Notes: generated by a model not told the origin, from the letters alone. A stretch of 64,000 bases of DNA from Pythium myriotylum (GCA_023091665.1 JALJCQ010000001.1:496001-560000); one strand, 5' to 3'. Positions 22,985 through 34,926 are shown, counted from the first letter of the stretch. Numbers and translations are program-made.

Positions 22985-25247
22985 ATGAGCGACAGCAGCG
23001 AGGACGACTTCGTGCCCATCTCGCAGCTCAAGAAGCGCGCGGCCGCCAAGCGCGCGGCGGCGGCCGACGACGACTTTGAGCGCCCGAAAGCGAACGGCAA
23101 CGGCCGCGCCGCGGCCTCCGACTCGGACGACTCGGACTCGGTGCCGCTCGTGCAGCTCAAGAAGCGCAAGGACGCCGCCAAGAAAGCAGCGGCGGCCGTC
23201 ACGGTGAAGAAAGAGGTCAAGAAAGAGACGGGCGTCAAGCGCAAGGCGCCGTCGAGCAAAGACGCGGCCACGAGCAAGAGCAGCAAGACGAGCAAGAAGA
23301 CGAGCGTCAAGGATGAAAAGAAGAGCAGGAAAGACGCCGTGAAGAAAGAAGGCGGCCAGGTGCGCAAGCTCAAAGTCCACTCCAAGGGCGAGCGCCTCGA
23401 CATGGCCATCAAGGCCTACCGATGGTGGAAAGCCGAAGAGCTGCCCGAGGGCATCCAGTGGCGCACGCTCGAGCACAACGGCGTCATGTTCCCGCCGCCG
23501 TACACGCCGCACGGCGTGCCGCTAATCTACAACGGCAAGGAGATCAAGCTCACGACGGCGCAGGAAGAGCTCGCGAGCTTCTACGCCGCGATCCCCAAGG
23601 ACGGTCCGCAGCTCGGCAACGCCAAGACAGCCAAGATCTTCAATAAGAACTTTTTCACGGACTTCCAGAAGGCGCTCGGCAAGGGCCACGAAGTCAAGAA
23701 GTTTGAGCTCTGCGACTTTTCGCGGATCGCCAAGCACCTTGAAGAGCTGCGCGAGGAGAAGAAGAACATGACGAAAGAAGAGAAGCAGCCTGAGAAGGAG
23801 AAGAAAGAGCTCGAGCAGTTCACCAATGGCTTTGCGATCGTCGATGGCCACTTGGAGAAAGTCGGCAACTTCCGCATTGAACCGCCGGGCTTGTTCCGAG
23901 GGCGTGGTGAGCACCCCAAGACCGGTACGCTGAAAGAACGTGTGATGCCCGGCGATGTGACGGTGAACGTCGGTATCTCGGACCGAGTGCCCATCTGCAA
24001 CGTCCCGGGCCACGCGTGGAAAGAAGTGATCCACCGCGATACGGTCTCGTGGCTCGCGTACTGGAACGAGAACGTCATGGGCGGCATCAAGTACGTCTGG
24101 CTCGCTGCGAGCTCGAGCTTCAAGGGCAAGTCGGACATGGCCAAGTACGAAAAGGCCCGGCGGCTCAAGAAGTTCATCGAGAAGATCCGAAAAGACTATC
24201 AGAAGGGCCTCAAGGCCAAAGACATGTTCACGCGGCAGCGGTCAACAGCCATGTGGGTCATCGACATTCTCGCGCTGCGTGTGGGTAACGAGAAGGGCGA
24301 AGACGAAGCCGACACGGTGGGCTGCTGTAGTCTCCGCGTGGAGCACCTGTCGTTCAAGGACACCAACTGCGAGCTCACTCTTTCTTTCCTCGGTAAAGAT
24401 TCGATGCCATACGACAACACAGTCGAGCTCGAGCAGTACGGCGACATTGGCAAACAAGTGTACGCCAATCTCAAGAAGTTTTGCGAAAAGAAGGACAAGA
24501 ACGAGGAAGTGTTTAACGAACTCTCGACGATGGAGCTGAACAAACATCTGAGCTCGCTCATGCCCGGACTCACGGCCAAGGTGTTCCGTACGTACAACGC
24601 CTCGATCACATTACAGCAGGAGCTACCGCCACTTATCGACCCGAACGGCGTCATGGAGTCGGCGCCGAAGGTCGTCACATACAACGATGCGAACCGAAAG
24701 GTTGCCATCCTGTGTAACCACCAACGGACTGTGCCCAAGTCGTTCGATACAACGCTCGAGAAGATGAGCTCACAGGTAGACCAGCTCAAGCAGCAGATCA
24801 AGGAGCTTAAGGAGATGAAGAGCCTCGTTGCCAAGGGAAACACCAAGAAGATCAAGCTCAAGACGGAGGACGTCAAGGACGAGGACGCCGCAGCCAAGAA
24901 AGCATCAGCTCACTTGTTTGCGCGCGTGCCGTCTGTCGAGCAAGTGGAGAAGAAAATTGAGGCGTGGAAGAAGAAACTTGAGGTGCTGGAGCTCAAGTTC
25001 CAGGACAAGAACGACAACAAGCAGGTGGCGCTGGGCACGTCCAAGATCAACTACATGGACCCTCGCATCACCGTCGCCTGGTGCAAGAGAGTACGTTGTG
25101 TAAATCGGGGATCTCTCTCGGCGAAGAGAGCACTAACAAGCTGTTTGTGTTGTACAGAACGAAGTCCCGATCTCCGCAGTTTTTCCGAAAACTCTGCGCG
25201 AGAAGTTTGTGTGGGCCATGGACGTGGACCCGGACTGGCAGTTCTAG
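22985..25247 (+). CDS. TOP1: DNA topoisomerase I (type IB)
   Basis: Two exons (22985-25090, 25158-25247; 67-nt intron) encode 731 residues. Relaxes supercoils through a 3'-phosphotyrosyl intermediate ahead of replication and transcription. A Lys/Ser/acidic N-terminal region (1-140) with nuclear-signal-like KKR clusters is followed by the core domain ([31 protein letters not shown]; the catalytic-core segment [15 protein letters not shown]) and a Lys-rich coiled linker. The C-terminal [16 protein letters not shown] carries catalytic Tyr690. The small second exon supplies the conserved [19 protein letters not shown] ending, confirming the splice. Slightly shorter than human TOP1 because the N-terminal domain is reduced. 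Confidence 0.96.
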
Positions 25248-25772
25248 ATACAATTCACTACCCAACACACACACGAGAGCATGAGGCGCGCGTCGAATCG
25301 CGTCTCGACAAGAGAAGCGCCGTCCAAGTTCCAAAGGCGCTGATTTGTCTGTTATGGCATACACACCCACCGATCCTACTAGTAAACATACCAACACATT
25401 TTGAAAAAAAGTACTCCACTGATTCTTCTTGCAGCTGTGAAGTTTGAGCGATTTTGAGACCACGATCGCACCAAGCGGGGAAGGGTATCGGGCCGTGAGG
25501 GACCTCAAGTCACTTCAATCATCACCTCTTCAAACTCCAAGAGACAAGTTTGTCAACTCCGAAGACGCTGTTCATCCCATCAAGTTGGAAGAAGATCCCG
25601 TTCTTTTCGTGGTCCAGTAGTTCCCTCTCAGACTCGCAAGCAATCCCCTCATACCAGAACTCCAGGTATCCTGAAGTTCTCCAAGTCGTCATCAAGCAGT
25701 GGAGTAAGTGTATTTGACTGCTTTTCACAGGACCACTACTTTTGTCTTCACAGCGGAAGTCTTACCTTCTCT
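25248..25772. other. Intergenic interval, no gene seen
   Basis: Lies between two convergent genes (topoisomerase I and the MAPEG gene). It contains only short open frames without recognisable domains, including one of 68 codons on the minus strand (25522-25728). AT content is higher than in the genes. Confidence 0.5.
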
Positions 25773-26258
25773 CTAGGCCTTCATGGCACCGTAGACGCCG
25801 TTGGCCGCGGCGGCAGCCACGCAGAAGACCCCACCGAACCACGCGAACATGCGGTGCGGCTGGAGCTGCTTGGCGTACGTGTACGTGTGGGCGACGCGAG
25901 CAAATGTGTAGCCGATCAGCAGGTTCGAGTTGAGCTCGGGGATCCCACCAGCGACTATTGCGACCATGAACACGGCAATCGCGATCGGGATCGATTCAAG
26001 GTCGTTCTGGACGATGCGTTTCCACCGTGCCTCTAGCATGTACGCAGCCTTGAGATGCGCCGGTACTTCTTTCGCCGACTCGTAGCTCTGCTGCTTGGGC
26101 ATGCTCCGCGAAAACAAGAGCCCCGTGTCTTCCTGGACGCGCGAGCCGGCGCGGAAGCTCAAGCGGCCCTGGATCATGGTCGTCGCGCGGAACTTGACGT
26201 AGAGTACGGCCGTGCAGACCGCGAGTGTCTTGATGTCCGAGGTCACCGGGCCGAGCAT
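25773..26258 (-). CDS. MAPEG family protein (microsomal glutathione S-transferase 1-like)
   Basis: 161 residues, typical length for the family. Membrane-bound glutathione transferase/peroxidase-type protein of the ER or mitochondrial outer membrane. Four hydrophobic segments are visible. The loop ARWKRIVQNDLESIP corresponds to the conserved glutathione-binding R-x(n)-NDLEN motif of MGST1 and mPGES-1, and the TFARVAHTYTYAKQLQPHR segment matches the third-fourth helix region. Start chosen at MLGPVTSDIK, which places the first transmembrane helix immediately after it. The open frame extends 48 codons upstream, but that sequence is not family-like. Confidence 0.85.
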   Translation of the reverse strand: MLGPVTSDIKTLAVCTAVLYVKFRATTMIQGRLSFRAGSRVQEDTGLLFSRSMPKQQSYESAKEVPAHLKAAYMLEARWKRIVQNDLESIPIAIAVFMVAIVAGGIPELNSNLLIGYTFARVAHTYTYAKQLQPHRMFAWFGGVFCVAAAAANGVYGAMKA

Positions 26259-27086
26259 TGTGGCTGTGTGGGCTTGTTGAAGGACTTGGGCAAAATGTAG
26301 AATGAGCTTGGGTGTCAAGAATGGATCACGAGCAACATAGTGGCTGACTTGGCGTAGGATTACGTAGCTTGAAGTAGTGAAGGAGAGCGAGTCTCTCTCC
26401 ACGTTATGCTCCTGACGCTGGTGAAAGTGTATCCGCCGAGTAGGAGACAGTCGTGTCGTTTTGGATCTCGTGCCTGTGCCTGAGCCTGATCATCGACTCA
26501 TTGCACATAGACCAGACGACACTTTCACTGCGCCGTTGCATTGGTTGAGACCGTTGTCTGGCTTTCGTCGTGCCTGCCTTCGTTGAGGAGATGAGCCGTC
26601 TCCAGTCTGTCTCAACCGCAGCAAGTTCGTCGCGGGGACCGTCGTCCAGACACGAAAGTCTGGCCGCCTCTTGATGCATAATCACCCCGACGCCTCGTGC
26701 TCGACGAATCCTCCCACGCTCCTCCTTTGTCTACCCTGAGGCCCTATCCATGGCTCAAGATTGGGGCGATCACGTAGATCAAAGAAGCAACCAGATATAA
26801 TTGATGCCCTGTTGCATTTGCGGACCAACGGCAGTATGACTCGACCAGACAATGGGAAGGAGCTGATTTAATAGGCCTCGAATGACCCACCACGCCTAGG
26901 ACGGCGTACCATCCGACCTGACCGGCGGATAGACCCGCTCGTTACCGGATCGGACCGATAACGAGAGCATGCACTTGCTAAGCTTTCCCTTAGTCGACGT
27001 CACTCATCTTCACTCGGTCTCTCTATTTATATGGAGAAGCACTCGCCTTCCCCACGTCGTTGCTGGGCGACCCGAGTGCTCGCGTG
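26259..27086. promoter_or_regulatory. Divergent upstream region
   Basis: 828 bp between the starts of the MAPEG gene (minus) and the thioredoxin-like gene (plus). No gene with recognisable content. A pyrimidine-rich TCACTCATCTTCACTC block near 27000 followed by a TATTTATAT stretch near 27026 lies 60-90 bp before the plus-strand start and resembles oomycete initiator-type promoters. This is a visual match only. Confidence 0.35.
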
Positions 27087-29738
27087 ATGGCGCAGCTCGT
27101 CTACTACGTCGCGTCGCCACAGCAAGTCGCCGTGCAGCTCGACGACGGCGGCTGCGGCTTCTGCTAGTACGTCGTCAATTCTACTCATTCCTATCTCTTT
27201 CTCTCTCGCTCATCTAAAGAACTCTACGCTTCGTGCTCAGCTACGAATCCGGGCGCCTCGCTGTCTGCGTCAACAAAGTCAATGACTACCAGCGGCGCTT
27301 CCAGTTCTACGCCGACAACGCCGCCAAGACGCTGCTCGCGGCCGTCGACGAGCACGCTGTGAGACGAATCTCCTTGCTTTTCACTCGCTCAAGTGCCTCG
27401 CTGCTCACGTTCTCGTCTTTCGTGAATCACTAGGTCGGCTCGGCCGGTCGCCCCAAGGGCAAGAAGCTGTTGCTCACGAAAGACGGCGGCATGCTGCTGG
27501 ACGCGAGCGACCAGATCACCAAGGTGCCTCCTAAACGCGCTTTGTCTAGATATCCTCGCTCTTTCTAACTCTGGTGCGTGTGCAGAGCTGGCGGTGGGAC
27601 CCTAAGGCCCAGAAGACCGGCTCGCCGCCGCAAGAGCCCGTGGTGATCCAGCTTAATGACGCGCTACTCTTCACATTCACCGACCGCGACGACATCCTCG
27701 TCAAGTTCGCGCCGGGCCAAGGCATCTCCGTGAGCTTTGCGTGTGGTGAGCGGCTGCGTCGCTTTGATTCATACCTGGACCACGCGCGACGCGAGACCCA
27801 TGGCCCGCAGCGAGGCAAGCTCGTCGTCGAGCAGAACGCGCCGACGCTGCAGCAGCGACAGAAGCAGATCGAGCTCGCGGCCATCGAGAAGCGCAGCAAA
27901 GCCAAGCCGCGCAGCCAGGACCTGGGCCACGACCGGATCAAGGCCGTCGTGGCCTCGCTCGAGACGGCCTTCGACCACTACGCAGGCTGCCAGGTCACGC
28001 CGTTCGCGGACGGCAACTGGAAGGAAACCGCGCGGCTGCAGAGCCTGCGTGAGATCCCACGGCTCCCATCCACGGGCACAGAGGTGGGCGACGCGCCGAC
28101 GCTGCTGGGCTCGCGCGTCGAGCCGTTCGACGCCTCAGACTCGCTCCAGCGGCTCAAGCACGCGACGACGGGCCAGTGGCTCGGCTCAGTCGAGCTCCAC
28201 GAGCGGATCCTCGAGGAGAACCCGAGCCTGGCGCGCAAGGGAGCTCTCTCGGTCGCGAGCGGACGCTACGCACGCGAGCTGGCGGTCGCCGGGTACGTGA
28301 ACGGCCGCAAACCGTCGCGCAGTGCGAGGCTCCGCTGTGTACCAGCGAGCTCGCTCGACCGGTTCCTGCGCGAGAGCTGCCCCAAGGACGTACTGGTGGT
28401 CGTGGCGTGTCTACGTACGGATGATGCGCAGTCTTGTACGATGGAACGGCTGCTCGAGCAGGTGCAAGCGAGACTCAACGAGCTCGAGACCGAGCCGCAG
28501 GCGTCTCAGACGGCTGAGTTTGCGTGAGTGTTCGTGTGGCGAGTGTGGTGGGCGTATCCGACTGAGTGCTTTCTCGGTGTAGGAGCAAGTGCCGACTGGT
28601 CAAGTGCGATCTCGCCGAGAGCTCGCTGCTCGCCGATCGCTTCCGGATCCACGCCGCACCGACGTTTCTCCTGTGCGTAGTCGTCTACTTCTGAGACTCA
28701 TTACGCTCTCGCTGACTGAGAATCCTCTCGCAGCTTCTACGACGCCAAGCTCGTCCACGTCTCGAGTCTCGGCGGCGAGGCACGACGCGTCTTCCCTGCC
28801 ACGACCAACGCGCATCTCTCAGACCAGGTAGACTCGCTGCCACGCGTGCTGCTGGTCGAGCCTGTCGCCAAACACCAGCTCGCAACGGAGCGAGTGCTCC
28901 GCAACGAATCGTTTCTCTGGGACCTCGCGCTCGGCGGCGAGCAGGCCGTCACGTTCTTCTCACGGCCATCACTGCGCGGCAACGCAGCGAGCAGCTCGAT
29001 CAGCGTCACGCTCGCGAGTCCACCGCCTGTATCCACCTTGACTTCCTGTCCGTACGGACTCGTGATGGTCTCCGATACGGTAAGTAGCAATCTGGCCATG
29101 AGAAAACTCCAGAAGGGAAGCTAACGGTTCTCTGTGTCGCGTAGCTGCCAGATCCCGAGCTACGGGCGATCGACCGCATCGTCCGAGCCAAGGACAAGCT
29201 CTCGGGCGGCGCGATCCTCTGCGCCGTGGTCTCGTCACCACGCACTGACGTCCAGTTCGCGAGCGCCATGTGCGTCGACTGCCGCCGCGCACAGGGCCGT
29301 CGCGTGAGTGCCGAGGTCGCCACGACACGGCGAGACACAGCACTTGCGTGTCCGCACTGCGGCATCCTCTCCGCCGAGTCCAAGACGTCGGTCGTCTCGC
29401 CCGTACTGGCCGAAGTCGCGCAGGTGCTCGTGTACAAGCACGTCAAGTCGGCCACGCTCCACCGACTCACCGAGCAGTGGATCGCTCGCACGCGGCCAGC
29501 GACGTCGCCTAAGCCGAGCGTCGACGCGAGCTACACCGGACTCACGGTCGACTCGTTCTTCCGCGAGATGGAGAAGCACCACGCAGCGGCCAAGCGAGGC
29601 GCCTTCCTGCCGACGGGACAGGTGCCGGAGATGGCGCTGAGCGTTGTAGACGCCGTGTTGCCTGTGACGTCAGTAGCAACAACCCCCACGCGGTCCACAC
29701 ACACGGTCGTGAACCTCTTGAGGGCTTCATCCGCTTAG
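27087..29738 (+). CDS. Multi-exon protein with thioredoxin-like segment, function unknown
   Basis: Seven exons (27087-27166, 27241-27358, 27434-27523, 27586-28523, 28583-28672, 28734-29079, 29145-29738) sum to 751 residues. All junctions are GT-AG and in frame. The N-terminus (GGCGFCYYESGRLAVCVN) leads into a segment with SWRWDPKAQKTGSPP and DALLFTFTDRDDILVKFAPG. Residues about 420-560 (VLVVVACLRTDDAQ, then KCDLAESSLLADRFRIHAAP and FYDAKLVHVSSLGG) look like a thioredoxin fold without the CxxC active site. The C-terminal third has two CxxC pairs (CVDCRRAQG, CPHCGIL). I do not recognise the whole protein. The intron-rich structure and WDPKAQKTG-type motif suggest a conserved eukaryotic, possibly ciliary, family, which is inference. 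Confidence 0.65.
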
Positions 29739-29790
29739 AAAGACCAGCAAAGAAAATACGCGAGTTGCTCGTTTTGAAGTTGTCTGTTTC

Positions 29791-32345
29791 CTACTGTTCT
29801 CTTGTCAGCTTGTCGTCGACCGAAAGCAGCGAGGCTTCGACCACCGCGCTGCTCTCGTCGAGGGCGTGGCTCGTCTCGCTGCTCGTGCCGCTCGCCTCGG
29901 TCGTCGATTCCTCGTCTTCCTCGTCGGTCTCTTCTCGCAGCTGCGCGAGCCTCGCGTCGCTGGACTTCCTGGCCGCTTCCATCGGGGGCACTTGTCCTTT
30001 CTCGACGCTCTCGACACGACGCTTCCACATGGCCTTGTTGGCGGCGATCCGCTCGAGCGCGCCGTCGAGAGCCAGCGGCAGCACGTCGCGAGCCGCGGAG
30101 TAGAGCGGCAGCACGACGAACTCGAGGAAACCGATCTGGCTCGCGTCGAACTTGGCGGCCTCGCGGTCGCAGAGCGGCGACACGGGCAGCTGGAACTGCT
30201 TCTCGACGTCGCCCTGGCGGAAAAACTCCTCGGTTACGAGCTGGGACCAGGCAAAGTGGGCGTCGAACGGCTTGGTCGCGTGGCCGAGGTCGGCCATCAT
30301 GATGAGCGTCTGGAAGAGCAAGTCGTCGCTGGCTGAGAGCCTGGAACTAGGCGAGCCCGAGTCGCCGACGAGATCCGACGACGAGGGCGTCTGTCGTGCC
30401 ACGAACCGCTTGCTCTTGAGCTTGTTGACGTGCTTGAGGTGGCCCGAGAGGTCCGTGGCCAGCACCATTGTGACGATGAGCTTGCGACTCTGTCTCCGTT
30501 GGTCCTTGGAGAGCCCTTCGAAGACGTCGCAGCCTTCCTTGGTACAGGCCTGGAAGGCTTCAGCCAGGTGCATGCGCTCGAGCACCGAGTCGTCCGAGTA
30601 CTTGATGGCCAGCGGCGAGCTCGTATTGACCAAGTAGGCGTTGCTGAGCCCCGGGTGGTTGACGTCGTGGACTGCACCGGCGACCAACGCCGAGAGAACT
30701 TGGAGAGGAGAGATCTCGACCTGGAGACGACGCAGGAACAAGTGGAGATCCCACACGACGAACGCACCGTGGCTAACAAGATAACAAGAACCTGGTGAGT
30801 CAGAAGAAGCACAGGAGAGCGAGAAAGATGAAGCGACAAGTCTCACGTGGCGTTGTGGTACGGGTTCTTGGCCTGGTACCGGTTCTCGATCTCGAGCGCG
30901 AACTCGGCGGCGGCCTCGAGGCGGATCGGCAGCGCCACGAAGAGGTTGTGGGCCTCGAGCGTCGTGAGCAGCACGGACGTGAGCGGGTACAGACACACGG
31001 ACGCAAAGCCCAGCAGGTCGATCTCGCCGTTACTCGACGTAGCCTTGGCCAGCAGCTTCTTGGCTGTCCACTTGTGGCCTGCAGAGAGATAGCTGTCCAC
31101 TTGCTTGAGCACAGTCTGCCGGAAGCCCGAGGTCGTGCGTCGCAATGGCTTGACCACGAGGCTCGTGGGCGACGCGAACATGCCGCCGTCGACGCTCTTG
31201 CGACGTCGCGACTGCTGCCGCTGCTCGTCGATGAGGTGGAGCCAGGCTTCACTGCCTTCGTGAGGCGACCGCGTTCCCCCCGGCGAGAACCGTCTGCCAA
31301 GTCCCCGAGGCAACAGTCCGTGGTGCTGCGAGCCGCGGAAGAGGTCCTGGTCCGACGTGAGCGTCTGCATGACGTCTTCGAGCTCGCGAGTCATCTCGGG
31401 CTGGCCCGTGAGCTGCAGCTTGAGCTGGTGGAGAGCCCTGAGCACGTGCTCCATACCCGACTCGCCGAGCACGACCATGGACGGGCTCAGGAGCCCGGAC
31501 TGCTCGAGACTCGCGCTGTCCGAGTTCGAGGCCTCGACGCCGCTGATGCCGATGGCGTCCACGTGCGAGCTGAGCTGCTGCTGCATGAACGTGTTCTGCT
31601 GCGTGAGCTTGAGGTTCTCGAGCAGCAAGTGGCGGATACGCAGGAACTTGGACCGCAGACCGCGCTCAGCGCGGTAGACGCCTCGACCGAGACTCCAGAG
31701 CGTGAGTACGAGCAGCAGCACGACGTGCCAGTGACGCGTGACGAACGTCTTGCCGGCGAAAACCAGCCACACACCCAACGCCGACGCCGCGGCGCTCGCG
31801 AGCGCGCAGTAGACGAGGAACTGCACGTTCCAGAGCGTCGCGACCGCGCTCAGCAGCATGAGCAGGAAGAGCATCGTCTGCGTGAGCTGCTCGTCGGTCT
31901 CTCGTCGGTCGATCGCCGGCTGCAGCAAGACCACGACCACGTCGCCCACGGCCAAGGCGAGCAGCACGAGTTGGAAGCGTCCGTGGAGCATCGATGCTCG
32001 GCGAGACGTGAGGATCAGCAGCACGCCCCAGGCGACGGCGAGCGAAGCGTTGAGGCTCAGCGACGCGACTACGAACGGCCACCGACGGTCGGCGTCGTCG
32101 AGCTGGTCGATCGCACCAGCTTGCATCACGAAGAGCGCGACGAGCGTCACGCCACCGGCGCGGCGACTCGATGGCAGCGAGATCTCTTCGTGGTACCACT
32201 GGAAGCGCCGCTCCATGGCCTCGCTCGTGAAGCGCAGCGACCAGCGCTGCGTCGTGGCCTCTTCTTGCTCGAGCAGGTCGAGCTCGAGCCGCACGTCGCG
32301 CGTCGACGCGTGCGAGATCATCGGCTCTTTGCGCTTGGCGGGCAT
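29791..32345 (-). CDS. Membrane-anchored 3',5'-cyclic nucleotide phosphodiesterase
   Basis: Two exons (32345-30847, 30772-29791; 74-nt intron) encode 826 residues. About six hydrophobic segments occupy residues 70-230 (VTLVALFVMQAG to VVLLLVLTLWS). A coiled region and Ser-rich linker follow, and the class I PDE catalytic domain begins near residue 470. Metal and active-site residues are visible: NPYHNATHG (split by the intron, normally HNxxHAxD), AGAVHDVNHPG, and ADLGHATKP, then EEFFRQGD and FLEFVVLPL. The C-terminal tail is acidic and Ser/Thr rich. Hydrolyses cAMP and/or cGMP at a membrane; nucleotide preference cannot be read from sequence. The standard second His-Ala is His-Gly here, a small departure. 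Start chosen at MPAKRKEP. Confidence 0.9.
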
Positions 32346-32829
32346 CGTCGAGCCCGACGCCCACGCGCCAGCGCGACGAGCGAATGGCCAAACGAGCCCA
32401 TCGAGTTGAGAGAGAGTGCGAGAGAGTCCGCAACGTCTCCTGAACGTTCCCGAGGCGGCAAAAATACCCGCCTCGCTTTTCGTGCTTGACGCATGGCGCT
32501 GCCGCGTCTCATGCCACCTCGCCGGTCGTAGGATCCAGAGAGAGAGAGAGAGAGAGCAGCAGCACAAGGCCGTTGGTCTTATTCTCCGTCCATGGAGAGG
32601 AAGTTGTATGACATGAGACCGTCCAAGTGAGGATCTCATGTATCATCTTCGATCCTCCGCCTCTCGCTTGGTCTCACCTATGGGACCCACCACACACCCA
32701 CGCGCTCGTGTGTGTCTGTTGCTCTCTCGCCACCGACGCCGACTCCAGTTCGGAGGTTACGACCACTTAAGAGAGAGCAGCAACGAAGTACGATCAAGTA
32801 TAGAATTCATTTGTCGACAAAGAGGAAGG
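32346..32829. other. Intergenic interval with short GA repeat
   Basis: No gene visible. It holds the upstream region of the phosphodiesterase and the downstream region of the START gene. A run of about nine GA units lies near 32541-32560. Confidence 0.5.
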
Positions 32830-34926
32830 TCACTGCAGCTCGAGATTGAAGTTGGCTAAGTCGTCGAGATCGAGCTCGTCGCTCGGCTCCGCCTGCTCCA
32901 CGTGCTTGAACGGCAGCGTCGTGTCCTCCGAGACCGAGCGGAAGACGCGTCGCGGCATCGGAGGCGGTGGCGGCGGCCGCACCACGGGGTGCAACGGTGG
33001 ACTCGCTCGCATGACTGGCGCCGGAGGCGGCGGCCCCGTCGAGCCCGTGTCGCTGCCGCCACTACTGCGTCGCGTGCTGCTCGCCGTGCTCAGCCGGTGG
33101 AAGCTGCCCGTGAGCGAGAGCGTGTCGATGTCGCTCAGCAGCACGACGCCCGGACCGCCTTTCTCGCGCGCGTTCGGGATGTTGACCGACTCGCAGCGCA
33201 GCTTGGTGCGCCGCGTGGGCGTGCGGCGCGGCGGCAGCTCGCCCTCGGGCTCGCGCCAGCCCGTGGCGATCGTGTTGTCCTCGGTGGCCGCGCGCACGCG
33301 GAGATTCCGCGGCTTGTTGTGTCTTAGCATCGCGCCGCCTTCGTCCTCGTCCTGGTCGTTGTCCTCGCTCTGCTGCTCGTGCTCGGCGCCGCTTTTCCGC
33401 GGCGTGTCGGTCGCGTCGAGCTCCTCGGGCGTCGTGACGACCTGCACGTCTTCGTCGTCGTCCTCGTCCTCGTCGTCCTGGTTGCTCGTGACAAAGCTGT
33501 TGGAGAGTCGGTCGGGCTCTTCGCCGGCGTCGCTCGAGGTCGCGGTCATGGATCTCGCCGAGTTGAGCGTGCTGCTCGTGAAATGGCGCCGGATGCTCAC
33601 GCTCACGCGGGCCTCGCCGCCGTCGGCGCCGAACTGCGCGCAGAGGATGCACTCTTTCGTGGCGCGGCGGCTGTTGAGGTCGAGCGAGCTCGCCGAGCGC
33701 TGGTAGCCGCTCATCGAGAGCGGGCTCGCGCGCTCCTGGCGCATGCAGCAGCGCGAGCAGACGACGAGCGAGCACGAGTGGCAGACGTTGCGTTTCTTGA
33801 GCAGCGAAAAGGCCGAGGAGCAGACGCCGCAGTGCGCCGACTGCGCCGCGCCGCGCCGTCCGAGCGAGCGGCTGAGCAAGTTGGTCGGCGACGAGCCCAC
33901 GACGCCGGCGTTGGCCATGTGCTCGACCCACTGGTTCGCCAGCACTTGGCGCAGACTCAGCAGCATGTTGGTCGAGAACTCGCGGAACTCGTGGCGCATC
34001 GACTTGGTCACTTTGTCGTCCACGACCTGCGCGTTGTTGGTGATGTACACGGAGCACGTGAGCACGACCTTGCAAATGTGCTTCTCGGGCGTCTCCGAGA
34101 TCTCGAAGAGGAAGTCCTGCAGGTAGAGCCGCTCGCACGTCTCGCCGTACTTGAGCAGCTTCTCCTGGACGTCCTCCATGTTGAACCGCCGGTGGTCCAT
34201 CGACCGTCGGTACACGAACGCGCGCCGCAGCGGCGAGCCGTCGGCGGCGACCGTGTCCTGGCTCGCGACGCGCGCGCGCTTGCTCGCCACGTCGTCGCTC
34301 TCGCTAAACTCGTCGTCGTTTTCGCTCGTCTCGTACGCGGCGTACTCGCCGACGCAGCACTCGACAGGCGGCGTCTGCTTGGAGAACTTGATGGCCGAGT
34401 AGCGCTGGTTCCAGCGCGGGAAGGGCGCGTTGCCCTGGAGGCGCCGCGTGGCCACGAGCGAGTGGACGAGCAGTCCTCGCTGCGTGTTGAGCGCGACCCA
34501 GTAGGACTCGCGCTCGTCCTCGCTCGCGAGCAGCCCGAGCACCGTGTCGAGCGACCCGGGCACGCGCGTGACGCCGCGAAAGTCGCAGCGCTCGTGCTCG
34601 AGCGGCGTCTCGGCCACGAGCGTGGCCACTTTGAAGAGCCGCACGTCGAGCGACTTGGAGCGCAGCGGGATGTACGCGCTGTGCGGGTCTTCGCGCCGCA
34701 CGCGCGCGAGCATGCGCCGCGCGTGGCCGCGCACGTACTCGAGCGACGTCGAGTCGGTCTCGGCCCAGAGCGAGCGCATCACGAGCTCGTCCGAGACGTG
34801 CGTCGCCGTCATCATGAGCGCCTCAATGTCAGAAGCAGTCGACGCACTGGAAGCACTCGCGACCGGCTTGACGGGCTCGTGGTGGACGATCGAATCTTTG
34901 CGGACGGCCTCGGGGGCGCGGGCCAT
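32830..34926 (-). CDS. START-domain protein with degenerate FYVE-like zinc finger
   Basis: Single exon, 698 residues from MARAPEAVRKD. Residues about 60-340 form a START-like region (VATLVAETPLEHERCDFRGV, YWVALNTQRGLLVHSLV), the arrangement common in oomycete START-FYVE proteins. Residues about 360-430 hold four CxxC pairs (CGVC, CHSC, CSRC, CILC) in FYVE order, but the PI3P-binding WxxD and basic HHCR core are missing; the basic position reads KKRNVCHSC. The C-terminal 270 residues are low complexity, with acidic runs and polyproline (GPPPPAPV, RPPPPPPMPRR) that could bind SH3 or WW domains. Lipid binding through START is plausible; endosomal targeting through the finger is doubtful. The open frame continues upstream to 35556, but that part is low complexity. 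Confidence 0.75.
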   Translation of the reverse strand: MARAPEAVRKDSIVHHEPVKPVASASSASTASDIEALMMTATHVSDELVMRSLWAETDSTSLEYVRGHARRMLARVRREDPHSAYIPLRSKSLDVRLFKVATLVAETPLEHERCDFRGVTRVPGSLDTVLGLLASEDERESYWVALNTQRGLLVHSLVATRRLQGNAPFPRWNQRYSAIKFSKQTPPVECCVGEYAAYETSENDDEFSESDDVASKRARVASQDTVAADGSPLRRAFVYRRSMDHRRFNMEDVQEKLLKYGETCERLYLQDFLFEISETPEKHICKVVLTCSVYITNNAQVVDDKVTKSMRHEFREFSTNMLLSLRQVLANQWVEHMANAGVVGSSPTNLLSRSLGRRGAAQSAHCGVCSSAFSLLKKRNVCHSCSLVVCSRCCMRQERASPLSMSGYQRSASSLDLNSRRATKECILCAQFGADGGEARVSVSIRRHFTSSTLNSARSMTATSSDAGEEPDRLSNSFVTSNQDDEDEDDDEDVQVVTTPEELDATDTPRKSGAEHEQQSEDNDQDEDEGGAMLRHNKPRNLRVRAATEDNTIATGWREPEGELPPRRTPTRRTKLRCESVNIPNAREKGGPGVVLLSDIDTLSLTGSFHRLSTASSTRRSSGGSDTGSTGPPPPAPVMRASPPLHPVVRPPPPPPMPRRVFRSVSEDTTLPFKHVEQAEPSDELDLDDLANFNLELQ

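Noticed and set aside
26403..26700. 93-codon minus-strand frame upstream of the MAPEG gene as a separate gene
   Set aside because: No similarity recognised; it lies in the shared upstream region of two divergent genes.
30795..32489. 564-codon plus-strand frame opposite the phosphodiesterase
   Set aside because: Antisense shadow; the minus strand has clear PDE motifs and membrane segments.
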